Positions 18,806 through 33,601 are shown, counted from the first letter of the stretch. The stretch: 64,000 bases of DNA from Deltaproteobacteria bacterium (GCA_020853705.1 JADYYK010000003.1:1-64000); one strand, 5' to 3'. Program-made: numbers and translations. The notes: generated by a model from the sequence alone, not told the origin.

Positions 18806-18857
18806 CGGCTGGCCCGGGCCCACAGGGCGTGAAGGACCCTCGCGAGCGGCCCGCGCG

Positions 18858-19667
18858 CTACTCGCCCGGGGTCGCACCCGCGCCCGCAGTGTAGCTGGCG
18901 AAGCTGACCGCCACGGCGCGGCGCACGATGTCGACGCCGAGGCGCAGCAGCGCGCTCGCGCTACCCCAGAGCTCTGGATGGCCCGCGCACGCAGTCGACA
19001 GGTCCTTGGCGACGTTGTTGACGATCCACGCGAAGGTGTCCCACTCGGCCGACGGGTGCACTGCCTTGGCGATGAGCTCCACGGTGCGGACGCCGTAGTA
19101 GGCGCCGGTTCGTGACGGTGTCGCGACCTCATGCCCGACCTCGGTCAACAGCTCCACGCAGGCCAGCGCCGTGGCCTCCGAGGTCACCGCTGGCGCGCGC
19201 TCGACCGTCGCCGCCAGCGACTCCAGCACGTCGGCGTCGGCCTGCCAGCTGTCTTCCTGGGGCCGGGGCCGCGACCGCGTCACACCAGCCAGCACGCGCA
19301 AGGCCTGGGGCAGCACCTCGCGCGCGGCGCGGTCGGACACGAACCAGCGATGCCGCCCGATCGACCCCGGCGCAAGCGGCGGCGTCACCCGCGAGCCGAT
19401 CAGCGGCAGCACCAGGCCACGCAGCCCGGCGTCACGCTCCTCGTCACTCCTCCACTCGGCGTCGTTGAACGCCGCGGCCAGCATGGTCAGGCGCGGGCAG
19501 GCACAGCGCGGCTCGGTGCTGTGCGGCTCGCCAGCCAGGTAGGCGACCCACTCCATCACGCAGCCGGTGCCGGCGACCTCGGGCGACGTCTCGTGCTCGC
19601 CCCGGCTGATGGTGCCAGCCGCGAAGACGCGCAGCCGAGCCGGTTCGATGTCTTCGGCCACCGCCAC
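18858..19667 (-). CDS. Conserved hypothetical protein (C-V-M-E-W-V-A-Y-x-A-G-E family)
   Basis: A 269-aa protein starting at GTG 19667 with a GGAAGG ribosome-binding site. Around residue 36 it carries C-V-M-E-W-V-A-Y-L-A-G-E-P followed by a Cys-A-C-P motif, which resembles an uncharacterised family frequent in Actinobacteria and large genomes. The remainder is mostly helical and Ala-rich, with a second conserved-looking segment A-Y-Y-G-V-R-T. It follows the RNase Y gene by 12 bp and is presumably co-transcribed with it and the kinase upstream. No function can be assigned. Confidence 0.6.
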   Translation of the reverse strand: MAVAEDIEPARLRVFAAGTISRGEHETSPEVAGTGCVMEWVAYLAGEPHSTEPRCACPRLTMLAAAFNDAEWRSDEERDAGLRGLVLPLIGSRVTPPLAPGSIGRHRWFVSDRAAREVLPQALRVLAGVTRSRPRPQEDSWQADADVLESLAATVERAPAVTSEATALACVELLTEVGHEVATPSRTGAYYGVRTVELIAKAVHPSAEWDTFAWIVNNVAKDLSTACAGHPELWGSASALLRLGVDIVRRAVAVSFASYTAGAGATPGE

Positions 19668-19679
19668 GCCGACCTTCCG

Positions 19680-23377
<3,698 letters not shown>

Positions 23378-23386
23378 GGCTCCGTC

Positions 23387-23396
23387 AGCCTATCAC
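23387..23396 (-). promoter_or_regulatory. GTGATAGGCT element, probable -10 of a leaderless kinase gene
   Basis: Read on the minus strand this decamer lies 9 bp before the ATG at 23377. The identical decamer lies 8 bp before the other kinase gene's ATG (43332-43341). TAGGCT fits a -10 hexamer with the transcription start at the ATG. No Shine-Dalgarno or TTGACA-like -35 is visible. Confidence 0.5.
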
Positions 23397-23421
23397 ACAC
23401 GGGGCCGGGAGGCCGCTAGCA

Positions 23422-24597
23422 CTACCCGGCCAGTCGGCAGAACGCCTCGTAGTCGATGAGCTCGATCTTCGTGGGATCGACACCGTCGCCGCAGGTGGGG
23501 CACTTGGGGTCGCGACGCAGCTTGAGCTCGCGCAGCTTGGTCTTGAGGGCGTCGTACACCAGCAGCCGCCCGGCCAGCGAGGTGCCCAGGCCGAGCAGCA
23601 GCTTGACCGCCTCGTTGGCCTGCAGGATGCCGATGACGCCAGGCAGCACGCCGAGCACGCCGGCCTCGTGACACGACGGCGCCATGTCGGCGGGCGGCGG
23701 GTTCGGGTACAGGCAGCGGTAGCACGGCCCGGCGCCGGGCACGAACGAGGTCAGCTGGCCCTCGAAGCGGTAGATGCTGGCGTGGATGACCGGCTTGCCC
23801 AGCTTGAGGCTGGCGTCGTTGAGCAGGTAGCGGGTGGGGAAGTTGTCCGCCCCGTCGATGATGACGTCGTAAGGCGCGATGATCTCGAGCACGTTCTCGG
23901 CGGTCAGCCGGGTCTTGTGCGGGATCACCTTCACGTCGGTGTTGAGACCGTCGATGGTCTTGGCCGCCGAGTCGACCTTGGCCATGCCGACGCGATCGCG
24001 GGCGTGGATGATCTGACGCTGCAGGTTGGACTCGTCGACCACATCATCGTCCACCAGGCCGAGGGTGCCGACACCGGCGGCGGCCAGATAGATCGCCGAC
24101 GGCGCACCCAGACCACCCGCGCCCAGGCACAACACCTTCGACTTGAGCAGCTTGATCTGCCCGGCCTCGCCGACCTCGGGCAGCATGATGTGGCGCGAAT
24201 AGCGCTGCGTCTGCGCCGGCGTCATCACCAGCGGGGTCTCCCAGGTCAGGCCGTTGCGCTTCCACGCGGCAAACCCGCCAGCCATCGACGACACGTTGGA
24301 GTAGCCCAGTTCTTTCAATGACTTGGCCGCCAGCGCGCTGCGGGTGCCGCCGGCACAGTAGATCACCACCGGGGTGTCGCGCTCGGGCACCGCGTCCTCG
24401 ATGCGCAGCTCGAGGAAGCCGCGGGGGATCCACTTGGAGCCCGGGATGAAGCCCTGGGTGTACTCGTCCTGCTCGCGGACGTCGATCATGACCGGGCGCT
24501 TGCCGTTGCCGGCCCCCTGGGCGGCCTGGACCTCGGCGGGCTGGACCTCGGTGATCTGTGCTTTGACGTCCTTCAGAAGACTCTGGAAGCTGCTCAT
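23422..24597 (-). CDS. moeB: Rhodanese-MoeB/ThiF fusion (E1-like adenylyltransferase with sulfurtransferase domain)
   Basis: About 391 aa. The N-terminal rhodanese domain (about 15-120) has the active-site Cys in I-Y-C-A-G-G-T-R-S. The C-terminal MoeB/ThiF E1-like domain (about 130-390) has R-Y-S-R-H, the nucleotide loop G-A-G-G-L-G-A-P, the D-D-D-V-V motif, S-N-L-Q-R-Q, and zinc-binding C-Y-R-C ... C-P-T-C pairs. It adenylates and thiolates a ubiquitin-like sulfur carrier (MoaD, ThiS or CysO type) for molybdopterin, thiamin or cysteine synthesis; no carrier gene is adjacent. Domain order (rhodanese first) is the reverse of many MoeZ proteins. Start ATG 24597 has GAGGG upstream; ATG 24606 is the alternative. 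Confidence 0.88.
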   Translation of the reverse strand: MSSFQSLLKDVKAQITEVQPAEVQAAQGAGNGKRPVMIDVREQDEYTQGFIPGSKWIPRGFLELRIEDAVPERDTPVVIYCAGGTRSALAAKSLKELGYSNVSSMAGGFAAWKRNGLTWETPLVMTPAQTQRYSRHIMLPEVGEAGQIKLLKSKVLCLGAGGLGAPSAIYLAAAGVGTLGLVDDDVVDESNLQRQIIHARDRVGMAKVDSAAKTIDGLNTDVKVIPHKTRLTAENVLEIIAPYDVIIDGADNFPTRYLLNDASLKLGKPVIHASIYRFEGQLTSFVPGAGPCYRCLYPNPPPADMAPSCHEAGVLGVLPGVIGILQANEAVKLLLGLGTSLAGRLLVYDALKTKLRELKLRRDPKCPTCGDGVDPTKIELIDYEAFCRLAG

Positions 24598-24675
24598 CTC
24601 TGTCATTCCCTCGGTGGCTGGACTCAAGCACAGATGCCCCGCCCCTGTACAGGTGGCACCGGCCTGGGCATACTG

Positions 24676-24710
24676 TTGACATCCCTGGGCCAAGTAGGCG
24701 AAACCCAGGG
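24676..24710 (+). promoter_or_regulatory. Promoter-like TTGACA with overlapping inverted repeat upstream of nuoB
   Basis: TTGACA at 24676-24681 is followed by a perfect 7-bp inverted repeat (CCCTGGG at 24683-24689 and CCCAGGG at 24704-24710) spanning the region where the -10 should be. No good -10 hexamer is visible at 17 bp. The repeat could be an operator or an mRNA hairpin before the nuoB ribosome-binding site (GGAG). Confidence 0.4.
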
Positions 24711-24736
24711 CCCAGAGAAGGCATCGGAGAGCCAGA

Positions 24737-25276
24737 ATGTCGATGGAGAACAGCGGGATCCTGCTCACGAAGGTCGAGGATCTCATCAATTGGGGGCGCA
24801 AGAACTCGACCTGGTTCTTGCTGTTCGGCACCGCCTGCTGCGCGATCGAGCTGATGCAGACCGGTGGACCGCGCGGTGACCTGGAGCGCTTCGGGTCAGC
24901 ACCACGCGCGACCCCGCGCCAGGCCGACCTCATCATCGTGGCCGGCACCGTGACCTACAAGATGGCCAGCCGCGTCAAGCTGCTCTACGAGCAGATGCCG
25001 GAGCCCAAGTACGTCATCTCGATGGGCAACTGCTCCAACTGCGGTGGCCTGTTCCAGCAGTCGTACAACGTGCTGAAGGGCATCGATAACGTCATCCCGG
25101 TGGACGTCTATGTCCCCGGTTGCCCGCCGCGCCCCGAGGCGCTGATCGAGGGCCTGCTGCTGATCCAGAAGAAGATGGAGAAGGAGCGCGGCTGGCTCAG
25201 CCGCAAGTGGGCCAAGAAGGGTCGCAAGGGCGTGCCTGGCGATGTGCCGGTGCAGCAGCCCGCCGCCGTGAAGTGA
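24737..25276 (+). CDS. nuoB: NuoB-type [4Fe-4S] subunit of NADH:quinone oxidoreductase, encoded alone
   Basis: A 179-aa protein with the complete N2-cluster signature: C-C in G-T-A-C-C-A-I-E, one Cys in M-G-N-C-S-N-C-G-G and one in [12 protein letters not shown]2 is the terminal electron donor to quinone in complex I. Length and C-terminal Lys-rich tail are normal. The usual partners nuoA, C and D are not adjacent; upstream is a divergent moeB and downstream an A-type Fe-S carrier. GGAG lies 8 bp before ATG 24737. The small subunit of [NiFe]-hydrogenase is related but longer and carries more cysteines, so NuoB is favoured. Confidence 0.9.
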   Translation: MSMENSGILLTKVEDLINWGRKNSTWFLLFGTACCAIELMQTGGPRGDLERFGSAPRATPRQADLIIVAGTVTYKMASRVKLLYEQMPEPKYVISMGNCSNCGGLFQQSYNVLKGIDNVIPVDVYVPGCPPRPEALIEGLLLIQKKMEKERGWLSRKWAKKGRKGVPGDVPVQQPAAVK

Positions 25277-25324
25277 GCTGGCGAACCATGTCGGGGCGAT
25301 GCATGATCGCCTGTGGAGGTTGAA

Positions 25325-25726
25325 ATGTCGTCCTGTGCTACCGAAGTCACCCCGGATGTCGAAGCCAAGCCCGCCGAGCCCACCGCCCACGAGGAGCATC
25401 CGCTGGTCGCGCTGACCAGCAAGGCGGCCGAGAAGGTGCGCGAGATCCGCGACGCCGAGAAGATCGAGACCGACTACGGTCTGCGCCTGCGCGTGGTCGG
25501 CGGCGGCTGCTCGGGCTTCTCCTACGACCTGTACTTCGACCAGGTGGTCGAGGGTGACAAGACCTTCGACTCGCACGGCGTCAAGCTGTGCGTCGATCAG
25601 ATGAGCCTGATGTACCTGGCCGGCACCGAGGTCGACTATGTCGAGGGGCTGCAGGGCGCCGGCTTCAAGTTCGGCAACCCCAACGTGAAGAGCACCTGCG
25701 GGTGCGGCTCGAGCTTCAGCGTCTAG
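25325..25726 (+). CDS. erpA: A-type iron-sulfur carrier, ErpA/IscA-like
   Basis: A 133-aa A-type carrier, with the three cysteines in G-G-G-C-S-G-F and S-T-C-G-C-G-S-S. A perfect GGAGG at 25315-25319 fixes the start at ATG 25325 rather than the in-frame GTG at 25313. About 25 acidic N-terminal residues precede the fold and include an extra Cys. It is the second A-type carrier in the window after IscA of the isc operon. Its position 48 bp after nuoB suggests delivery of the [4Fe-4S] cluster to NuoB, which is inference. A strong terminator follows. Confidence 0.88.
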   Translation: MSSCATEVTPDVEAKPAEPTAHEEHPLVALTSKAAEKVREIRDAEKIETDYGLRLRVVGGGCSGFSYDLYFDQVVEGDKTFDSHGVKLCVDQMSLMYLAGTEVDYVEGLQGAGFKFGNPNVKSTCGCGSSFSV

Positions 25727-25752
25727 TCGAGAGTTTGCTCGGCTGAATCGCG

Positions 25753-25790
25753 CGCCGCGTCTGGCTCAGCTGGACGCGGCGTTTGCATTT
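25753..25790 (+). terminator. Rho-independent terminator after the A-type carrier gene
   Basis: A perfect 9-bp GC-rich stem (CGCCGCGTC at 25753-25761 with GACGCGGCG at 25773-25781) with an 11-nt loop is followed by TTTGCATTT. The stem and tail are nearly identical to the terminator at 35587-35624. Confidence 0.75.
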
Positions 25791-25800
25791 GCACCGTGAA

Positions 25801-27179
<1,379 letters not shown>

Positions 27180-27183
<4 letters not shown>

Positions 27184-27794
27184 GCGAGCCCCTGACGGTG
27201 GCGGCGGTGCGTCGCGTGCTGGCGCGCCACCAGAGAAGGCCGTTCTCGCTGAAGGTCGACCGCGAGCTCAAGCCGGCCTCGGTGCTGGTGCCCATCATCG
27301 ACGCGCCCGCGGTGCACGGCGGGCCGCGCCTCATCCTGACCCGGCGCCCCGACGAGATGCGCACCCACTCGGGGCAGATCGCCTTCCCGGGCGGGCGCCG
27401 CGATCCCGAGGACGCCAGCGAGATCGCCTGCGCGCTGCGCGAGACCGAGGAGGAGCTGGGCATCCCGGCGCGCGCGGTCGAGGTGCTGGGCGCGCTGGAC
27501 GACACCGCGTCACCGTTCGGCTACGTGGTCACCGCGGTGGTCGGGCTGGTCGCGCCCGACACCCGACTTTCGCCCAACGAGCGCGAGGTCGCCGAGGTGT
27601 TCGACGTCAAGCTGTCGGACCTGATCCGCCACGACGTGTTCCAGGATCTCGGCGAGCGCGAGTTCCTCGGCGTGCGCCAGCGCCTGTCGGCCTACCAGGT
27701 CGGCGACCGGCGGATCTGGGGGCTGACCGCGCGGCTGATCCAGAACCTGCTCGAGCTGCTGGGCTACGAGGCGCAGCCGGTCGGCCCCAACTGA
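27180..27794 (+). CDS. Nudix hydrolase, CoA pyrophosphatase-like (NudL/CoAse)
   Basis: A 204-aa Nudix protein carrying the CoAse/UPF0035 signature L-I-L-T-R-R-x-x-x-x-R-x-H-S-G-Q-I-A-F-P-G-G followed directly by the Nudix helix with R-E-T-E-E-E-L-G. Such enzymes cleave CoA or acyl-CoA to 3',5'-ADP and phosphopantetheine derivatives with Mg or Mn. The ATG overlaps the stop of the GlcD-type gene, so the two are translationally coupled. Length is normal for the group (about 190-210). Confidence 0.88.
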
Positions 27795-27847
27795 ACCGGC
27801 CCGTTCCAGAAGTTCCGGCCTTCAGGGCGGAACCTCTGACGGGCGCA

Positions 27848-28783
27848 CTACTCCTGTGGCGGAGCGAAGCTGAGCGGGTAGTTGACCACGACGTCGCCGC
27901 CGCCCGCGGGCGCGGGGAAGCGCATCTTCTTGATGGCGGCGATGACGCAGGCCTCCAGCCCTGGCGCGCTGGGCGTCGCGCTGGTCACCGCCGCCGCCGT
28001 CACCGTGCCGGCCTTGCCGATGGTGAAGCGAACCGAGAGCTTGGTGGCCAGCTTGGGGTCCTTGACGAGCTCCCTCTCGTAGCAGAACTTCAGCTGGTTC
28101 TTCGCGGTCGCCATGGCCTTCCTGATCAGCTCCGGGCTCACCGCGCCACTGGTGCTGGTGCTGCCCTTGGGCGGTTTGCCATCGATGACCTCGGGCAGGC
28201 TGCTGGCGCCCATGAGGGCGTCGGCCACCTCGCCGTCGCTGACACCGTCGCCGTCGCTGCCGCTGCCGCCGATGATCTTCAGCATGCCCTGGCGCTTGAT
28301 GTAGTCCTCGATGGCCTTGCGACGGGCGTCGTCGTCAGGGCCGCCGCCACCCGGCTTGGGGGGCTCGGCGTTCGCCGTGGCCATGGTGTCGGCGGCCTCG
28401 GCCTCGGCGTGGCGTCCGGCCGCGGCGGTGAGGTCGGCCTCCGGGCTGGCGCCAGTCGACGGCATCGAGTCGAGGCTGGCGATGACCTCGGCCAGCGCGC
28501 GCTCGCGCTCGGCGCCGAGCTCGAAGGTGGCGGCCCTGGCGATCTTGATCGACACCGAAGCGCCGACCCCGGTGCGGATGACGTCGTCGGCGAAGACCTC
28601 GGCACCCACGACGAGCACGCGTGGGCTGGCCGGGCCACGCGCCGCGGTGACCTCGCCGACCAGGGCGGTGACCTGGCCCTGGGCGGTGGCGTCCGGGCCC
28701 GGCTGGCTCGACTTGCGCGACTTGCCACAGCCCGCCCACGCCAGCGCGGCGCAGGCCGCGAGGATGCCACCGATTCGCACCAT
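27848..28783 (-). CDS. Lipoprotein with AgmX/PglI-type (TonB-like) C-terminal domain
   Basis: A 311-aa protein with a lipoprotein signal (W-A-G-C near residue 19). Residues 35-105 look like a FecR-type beta domain (G-E-V, D-D-V-I-R-T-G-V-G-A). An Ala/Gly-rich acidic linker follows. The C terminus (about 215-311) matches the AgmX/PglI domain: A-x-x-Q-L-K-F-C-Y-E-R, then a strand pair around V-R-F-T-I-G-K-A-G-T-V, then C-V-x4-I-K-K-M-R-F-P-A-P. This domain recurs in Myxococcota gliding and envelope proteins and is TonB-like in fold. The gene appears to be leaderless. Confidence 0.8.
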   Translation of the reverse strand: MVRIGGILAACAALAWAGCGKSRKSSQPGPDATAQGQVTALVGEVTAARGPASPRVLVVGAEVFADDVIRTGVGASVSIKIARAATFELGAERERALAEVIASLDSMPSTGASPEADLTAAAGRHAEAEAADTMATANAEPPKPGGGGPDDDARRKAIEDYIKRQGMLKIIGGSGSDGDGVSDGEVADALMGASSLPEVIDGKPPKGSTSTSGAVSPELIRKAMATAKNQLKFCYERELVKDPKLATKLSVRFTIGKAGTVTAAAVTSATPSAPGLEACVIAAIKKMRFPAPAGGGDVVVNYPLSFAPPQE

Positions 28784-28789
28784 GGATCG

Positions 28790-28818
28790 AGCTTGGGCGC
28801 GGCGATCCCCGCCGTCAA
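28790..28818 (-). promoter_or_regulatory. Predicted leaderless promoter of the AgmX-type lipoprotein gene
   Basis: Minus strand: TTGACG (28818-28813), 17-bp spacer, CAAGCT (28795-28790), 6 bp, then ATG at 28783. No Shine-Dalgarno is present. The spacing mirrors that at 5331 and 17077. Confidence 0.45.
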
Positions 28819-28830
28819 GCCGCGCGCAGC

Positions 28831-30102
28831 TCAGGCGGCGCGATTGGCCAGGCTGTCGGGCAGCGGGATGGTCTTGCTGGCGCGGTACATGATGACGGGA
28901 TCGGTCTCGGCCAGGAGGTCGTCGAGGTTGGCGATCTCGAGCTGGCCGCGGCGCGACAGGTACTCGACGTGGGCGCCGGTCTCCTCCAGGGCGAGCAGCC
29001 GGTCGTAGCTGACCCGCGGGCCGAAGACGAGCTTGGAGATCTCGACCAGCGAGCGCGGCTGGCCTTCGCAGGCGGCGTGCACCTTGGCCAGGCGCTCGCG
29101 GTGGAAGGCCTCGATCTCGACGATGCGCTTGTTGAGGTGCGGGATGGGCTCCTCGTGGGCGCCCAGCGCGAGGTCGATGCCGGGGATGCGGCGCACCTTC
29201 TCGAGCGACTGGATGTAGGTGTCGAGGCCGGTGTCGGGCGTGATCGACTCGGGCGCCTGGTGCGGCGTGATGCGCGCCAGGACGTGGTCGGCCGTGAGCA
29301 GGATGTTGTCAACCTGTACACAAACATGGCCGGGACAATGGCCAGGAACGTGATGCATGACGAGGTCGCCCACGCGCGAGCCGTCGACCATGACGCGGTC
29401 GACCGGGACCGACTTGAAGATGCGCTTGCCGGAGACGTACATCTGCTCGAGCTCGCCGCGCAGCTCGGGCGCGACGCCGGCGTGGCTGAGGAAGCTGCGC
29501 ACCGCGACCGCGGTGACGACCATGCGCTCTTCCATGTTGCTGATGATGCGGGCGTCGAACTCGTGCACGTGGACGCGCGCGCCGAGGTCGCGCCAGCGCC
29601 CCACGCCGCCGAAGTGATCGATGTGGCCGTGGGTGATGACGCAGTCGGGGATCTTGTCGAGCGTATCGGCGGGTTCGCCGAAGCTGCGCGCGAGGGCCGC
29701 GCCGGCGCGGCGGAAGTCCTCGGTCGCGTTGTGGGTCAGCGTGCCGGCGTCGACCAGCGTGGTGTGGGCGCCCTGGCGCACCAGGTAGACGTTGTTGACG
29801 TGGTTGGGGAAGGTCTCGATCGGCATCATGTAGATGACGCGACCGTCGGCGGCGGTGAAGCGGCGCACGCCGCAGGCGCCGAACTCGGCCTGGTAGTCGG
29901 CGCGCTCGGTCGCCGAGCCGTAGGCGTACAGGCGGGCCAGGCGCTCGGCGCGCGGCCCGGCCTCGGGGCCGGCGGCGGCGGCCAGCGGGGCCAGCGACTG
30001 GGTGACCTCGAGCGCGCTGGGGGCGGCGGCGCCGGTCGCGAACAGCGGCGCCTCGAGCTCGGTCAGCTTGCGGCGGAAGGCGTGGCGATCAGCGCTGGAC
30101 AT
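28831..30102 (-). CDS. Metallo-beta-lactamase-fold hydrolase
   Basis: A 423-aa protein. The first about 75 residues are helical and family-specific. The MBL domain follows, with V-D-A-G-T, the metal motif T-H-G-H-I-D-H-F-G-G, H-V-P-G-H-C-P-G-H and L-T-A-D-H-V-L. A helical C-terminal extension (about 310-423) contains H-E-E-P-I-P and resembles the accessory domain of MBL hydrolases acting on thioesters or lactones. Substrate unknown. ATG 30102 was chosen, with GGAGGA upstream at somewhat long spacing. It is divergent from the endonuclease III gene with only 32 bp between starts, so their promoters overlap. Confidence 0.85.
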   Translation of the reverse strand: MSSADRHAFRRKLTELEAPLFATGAAAPSALEVTQSLAPLAAAAGPEAGPRAERLARLYAYGSATERADYQAEFGACGVRRFTAADGRVIYMMPIETFPNHVNNVYLVRQGAHTTLVDAGTLTHNATEDFRRAGAALARSFGEPADTLDKIPDCVITHGHIDHFGGVGRWRDLGARVHVHEFDARIISNMEERMVVTAVAVRSFLSHAGVAPELRGELEQMYVSGKRIFKSVPVDRVMVDGSRVGDLVMHHVPGHCPGHVCVQVDNILLTADHVLARITPHQAPESITPDTGLDTYIQSLEKVRRIPGIDLALGAHEEPIPHLNKRIVEIEAFHRERLAKVHAACEGQPRSLVEISKLVFGPRVSYDRLLALEETGAHVEYLSRRGQLEIANLDDLLAETDPVIMYRASKTIPLPDSLANRAA

Positions 30103-30121
30103 GAAGTGGGTGGCTCCTCCA

Positions 30122-30127
30122 TATAGT
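30122..30127 (+). promoter_or_regulatory. TATAGT -10 element of a leaderless endonuclease III gene
   Basis: TATAGT at 30122-30127 ends 7 bp before the ATG at 30135, placing the transcription start at the initiation codon. No Shine-Dalgarno is present. No convincing -35 lies 17 bp upstream; TGGACA occurs at 20 bp. Confidence 0.45.
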
Positions 30128-30134
30128 CGGGCCG

Positions 30135-30923
30135 ATGGCACAGGCAAGCAAGCGGCGTGACCCCGAGCGCGTGAACGCCATTCTCGACGGGCTGGAGCGG
30201 CTGTACCCCGACGTGCGCTGCGAGCTCGACCACGAGACGCCGCTGCAGCTGCTCATCGCGACCATCCTGTCGGCGCAGTGCACCGACGCCCGCGTCAACA
30301 TGGTGACGCCGGCGCTGTTCAAGCGCTACCCCGACGCGCGCGCGCTGGCCGAGTCCGACACCGTGGAGCTCGAAAGCATCATTCGCTCGACGGGCTTCTA
30401 TCACAACAAGGCCAAGAACATTCAGGGCTGCGCGCGCCTGCTGGTCGAGAAGTATGGCGGCGTGGTGCCGCAGACCATGGACGAGCTGCTGGTGCTGCCG
30501 GGCGTGGCGCGCAAGACCGCCAACGTGGTGCTGGGCACCGCGTTCGGCATCGCGGTCGGCGTGGTGGTGGACACCCACGTGACCCGGCTGTCGAACCGGC
30601 TCGGGCTGACGCGCGAAGTGGACGCCGTGAAGATCGAGGATGATCTGGTGAAGATCATCCCGCAGGACCGGTGGATCCGGTTCGCGCACCAGATCATCTG
30701 GCACGGGCGACGGGTGTGCGACGCGCGCAAGCCGCGCTGCGAGGACTGCACGCTGGCGCCGCTGTGTCCCAGCGCGGGGGTCGCGGCGGTCGTGAAGAAG
30801 GCGGCGCCCGCGAAGGCGAAAGCGAAGGCCAAGACGACGCCAAACGCGAAAGCGCGGCGGCCGGCGAAGCCGAGGCCGAAAGCCAAGCCCCAGGCGAAGT
30901 TGCGGAGCGGCAAGCGCAAGTGA
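30135..30923 (+). CDS. nth: Endonuclease III (DNA glycosylase/AP lyase) with Lys/Ala-rich tail
   Basis: A 262-aa protein; the first about 215 residues are a full endonuclease III. The HhH motif L-P-G-V-A-R-K-T-A contains the catalytic Lys, the catalytic Asp is in V-V-D-T-H-V-T-R, and the [4Fe-4S] loop has C-x6-C-x2-C-x5-C (C-D-A-R-K-P-R-C-E-D-C-T-L-A-P-L-C). It removes oxidised pyrimidines in base-excision repair. The extra about 45 residues are Lys/Ala/Pro-rich, histone H1-like, and could add nonspecific DNA affinity. The stop overlaps the next gene's GTG by 4 bp (GTGA). Confidence 0.94.
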   Translation: MAQASKRRDPERVNAILDGLERLYPDVRCELDHETPLQLLIATILSAQCTDARVNMVTPALFKRYPDARALAESDTVELESIIRSTGFYHNKAKNIQGCARLLVEKYGGVVPQTMDELLVLPGVARKTANVVLGTAFGIAVGVVVDTHVTRLSNRLGLTREVDAVKIEDDLVKIIPQDRWIRFAHQIIWHGRRVCDARKPRCEDCTLAPLCPSAGVAAVVKKAAPAKAKAKAKTTPNAKARRPAKPRPKAKPQAKLRSGKRK

Positions 30924-31360
30924 GCAGCGCGGAGTACCCCGAGCGTCCCGTGGTCGCGGTCGGCGCGGTGGTGTTCGACGCCGACGACCGCGTGCTGCTG
31001 ATCCAGCGTGGTCGGCCGCCCGCGGTGGGCGCGTGGTCGATCCCCGGCGGCAAGGTCGAGCTGGGCGAGGCCCTGGAGGCCGCCGTGCTGCGCGAGATGA
31101 GCGAGGAGACCGGCCTCTCGGGCAGGTGCGCCGGCCTGTGCGAGCTGCTCGAGCGCGTGCTGCGCGACGACGCCGGCAAGGTGCGCTTCCACTATGTGCT
31201 GGTCGACTACTTCGTGACCGACGTGACCGGCACGCTGGCGCCCGCGGGCGATGTCACCGCGGTGCGCTGGTACACCCTGGCCGAGGTCGCCACGCTGACG
31301 ACCACGACCGACCTGCCCGGCTTCCTCAGCCGAGCGCTGCAGCGCTGGCGTAGCCGCTGA
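30920..31360 (+). CDS. Nudix hydrolase (MutT/ADP-ribose pyrophosphatase-like)
   Basis: A 146-aa protein starting at GTG 30920, overlapping the nth stop (GTGA). The Nudix box is complete: G-G-K-V-E-L-G-E then R-E-M-S-E-E-T-G-L. Opening strands V-V-A-V-G-A-V-V-F and L-L-I-Q-R-G are typical of the MutT group. Coupling with a DNA glycosylase suggests nucleotide-pool sanitation, but ADP-ribose or NADH substrates are equally possible. Its last 35 bases overlap the 3' end of the RnfC-like gene on the opposite strand. Confidence 0.88.
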   Translation: MSSAEYPERPVVAVGAVVFDADDRVLLIQRGRPPAVGAWSIPGGKVELGEALEAAVLREMSEETGLSGRCAGLCELLERVLRDDAGKVRFHYVLVDYFVTDVTGTLAPAGDVTAVRWYTLAEVATLTTTTDLPGFLSRALQRWRSR

Positions 31361-32365
31361 GTCCGAGCCGCAGCGTCAGCAGTCCGCGCGACAGCCGACG
31401 CGAGCCGCCCTCGGTCGGGGCCGCCATCGGCGTCGCCAGCGCGCGCGCCGCCAGAGCCGCGTCACCAGCCAGCGCCGCGCGATAGCCATCGAGCAGGCCG
31501 GCCGGCGACAGCCCTGCGGGGCACACCAGGTCGCACAGCCCGCAGTGCGTGCACAGCGCCGCGCTCTCGACCGCACGCGCCTCATGCCCGCTGTGGTCGA
31601 TCCTCGCGCCCGTGCTCGGGCTCGGGCTCGGGCTCGGCAGTGTCAGCGCCCGCAGCGCCGCCAGCGGCGACACCGGCCAGCCGCGCTGCGCGGGCGGACA
31701 TGCCGCCGTGCACAGCCCGCAGCCCTCGCAGGCGCCCAGCGCGCGGCGCACCTGATCGCCCACCGGCAGCTTGCGCGCGCGCACCACCTCGTGGTCCGCG
31801 GGCAACACGATCAGCGCCTCGGCCTCGGGCGGCAGCGGCAGGTCGCGATCCACCAGCGCCCCGCGCATCGGGCCGCCCGCCAGCGCGACCCAGGCCTCGC
31901 CCAGCGCGCCGCCGGCATGGTCCACCAGCGCCTCGACCGTCGCATCCGGCTTCACCCGCGCCACATACGGCCGCGCCACCGCCCCGGTCACCGTCAGCGG
32001 CCGCCCGGGCCCCGCCGCCAGCTCGGCCGCGCGCACGACCACCACCCCGGCATCGGCCGCCGACTGCTCCGGCCGGACCGCGACCCCCGCGACGTCCCAC
32101 GCCAGCTCGGCCGGATCATCCAGCGGAAAGCCATCGCCGACGTCGCGCACCTCGACGCCCTCGGGCGCCGACGCCGCCAGCAACTTCGCGCGCGCCGCCC
32201 CCGCCACCGCCAGCACCGCACGCCCGCCCAGCCGCGTGCGCAGCGCCGCCAGCCCCGCCAGCAGCCGCGGCCCCTCCTGATCGACCAGCCACCCGCGCGT
32301 CGCCACCAGCGGCTCGGCATCGACCGCAGCCCCGATGATCCACGCCGCCCGGGTCAGGGATCCTG

Positions 32366-32369
<4 letters not shown>
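31326..32369 (-). CDS. RnfC/PduS-like iron-sulfur protein with SLBB-type region and two 4Fe-4S motifs
   Basis: A 347-aa protein, starting at GTG 32369, which overlaps the aminomutase stop as GTGA. An N-terminal part resembles the Rossmann region of RnfC. An SLBB-like segment follows (V-T-G-A-V-A-R-P-Y-V, about 145-205) with the R-G-A-L-V-D motif. Two cluster motifs are C-x2-C-x2-C-x3-C: C-E-G-C-G-L-C-T-A-A-C-P and C-T-H-C-G-L-C-D-L-V-C-P. RnfC and PduS move electrons between NADH/flavin and ferredoxin or cobalamin. The usual RnfC N-terminal Gly-rich FMN/NAD loop is not evident, so it may be an electron-transfer remnant of the family. No other rnf genes are nearby. Confidence 0.7.

Positions 32370-33601
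<1,232 letters not shown>

Noticed and set aside
27795..27847. Terminator hairpin between the Nudix and AgmX-type genes
   Set aside because: Only a 6-bp imperfect stem (GTTCCG/CGGAAC) without a T-run is present.
30135..30923. Lys/Ala tail of endonuclease III as a separate or frameshifted gene
   Set aside because: It is in frame with the catalytic domain, without an internal start signal, and similar basic tails are common in GC-rich bacteria.
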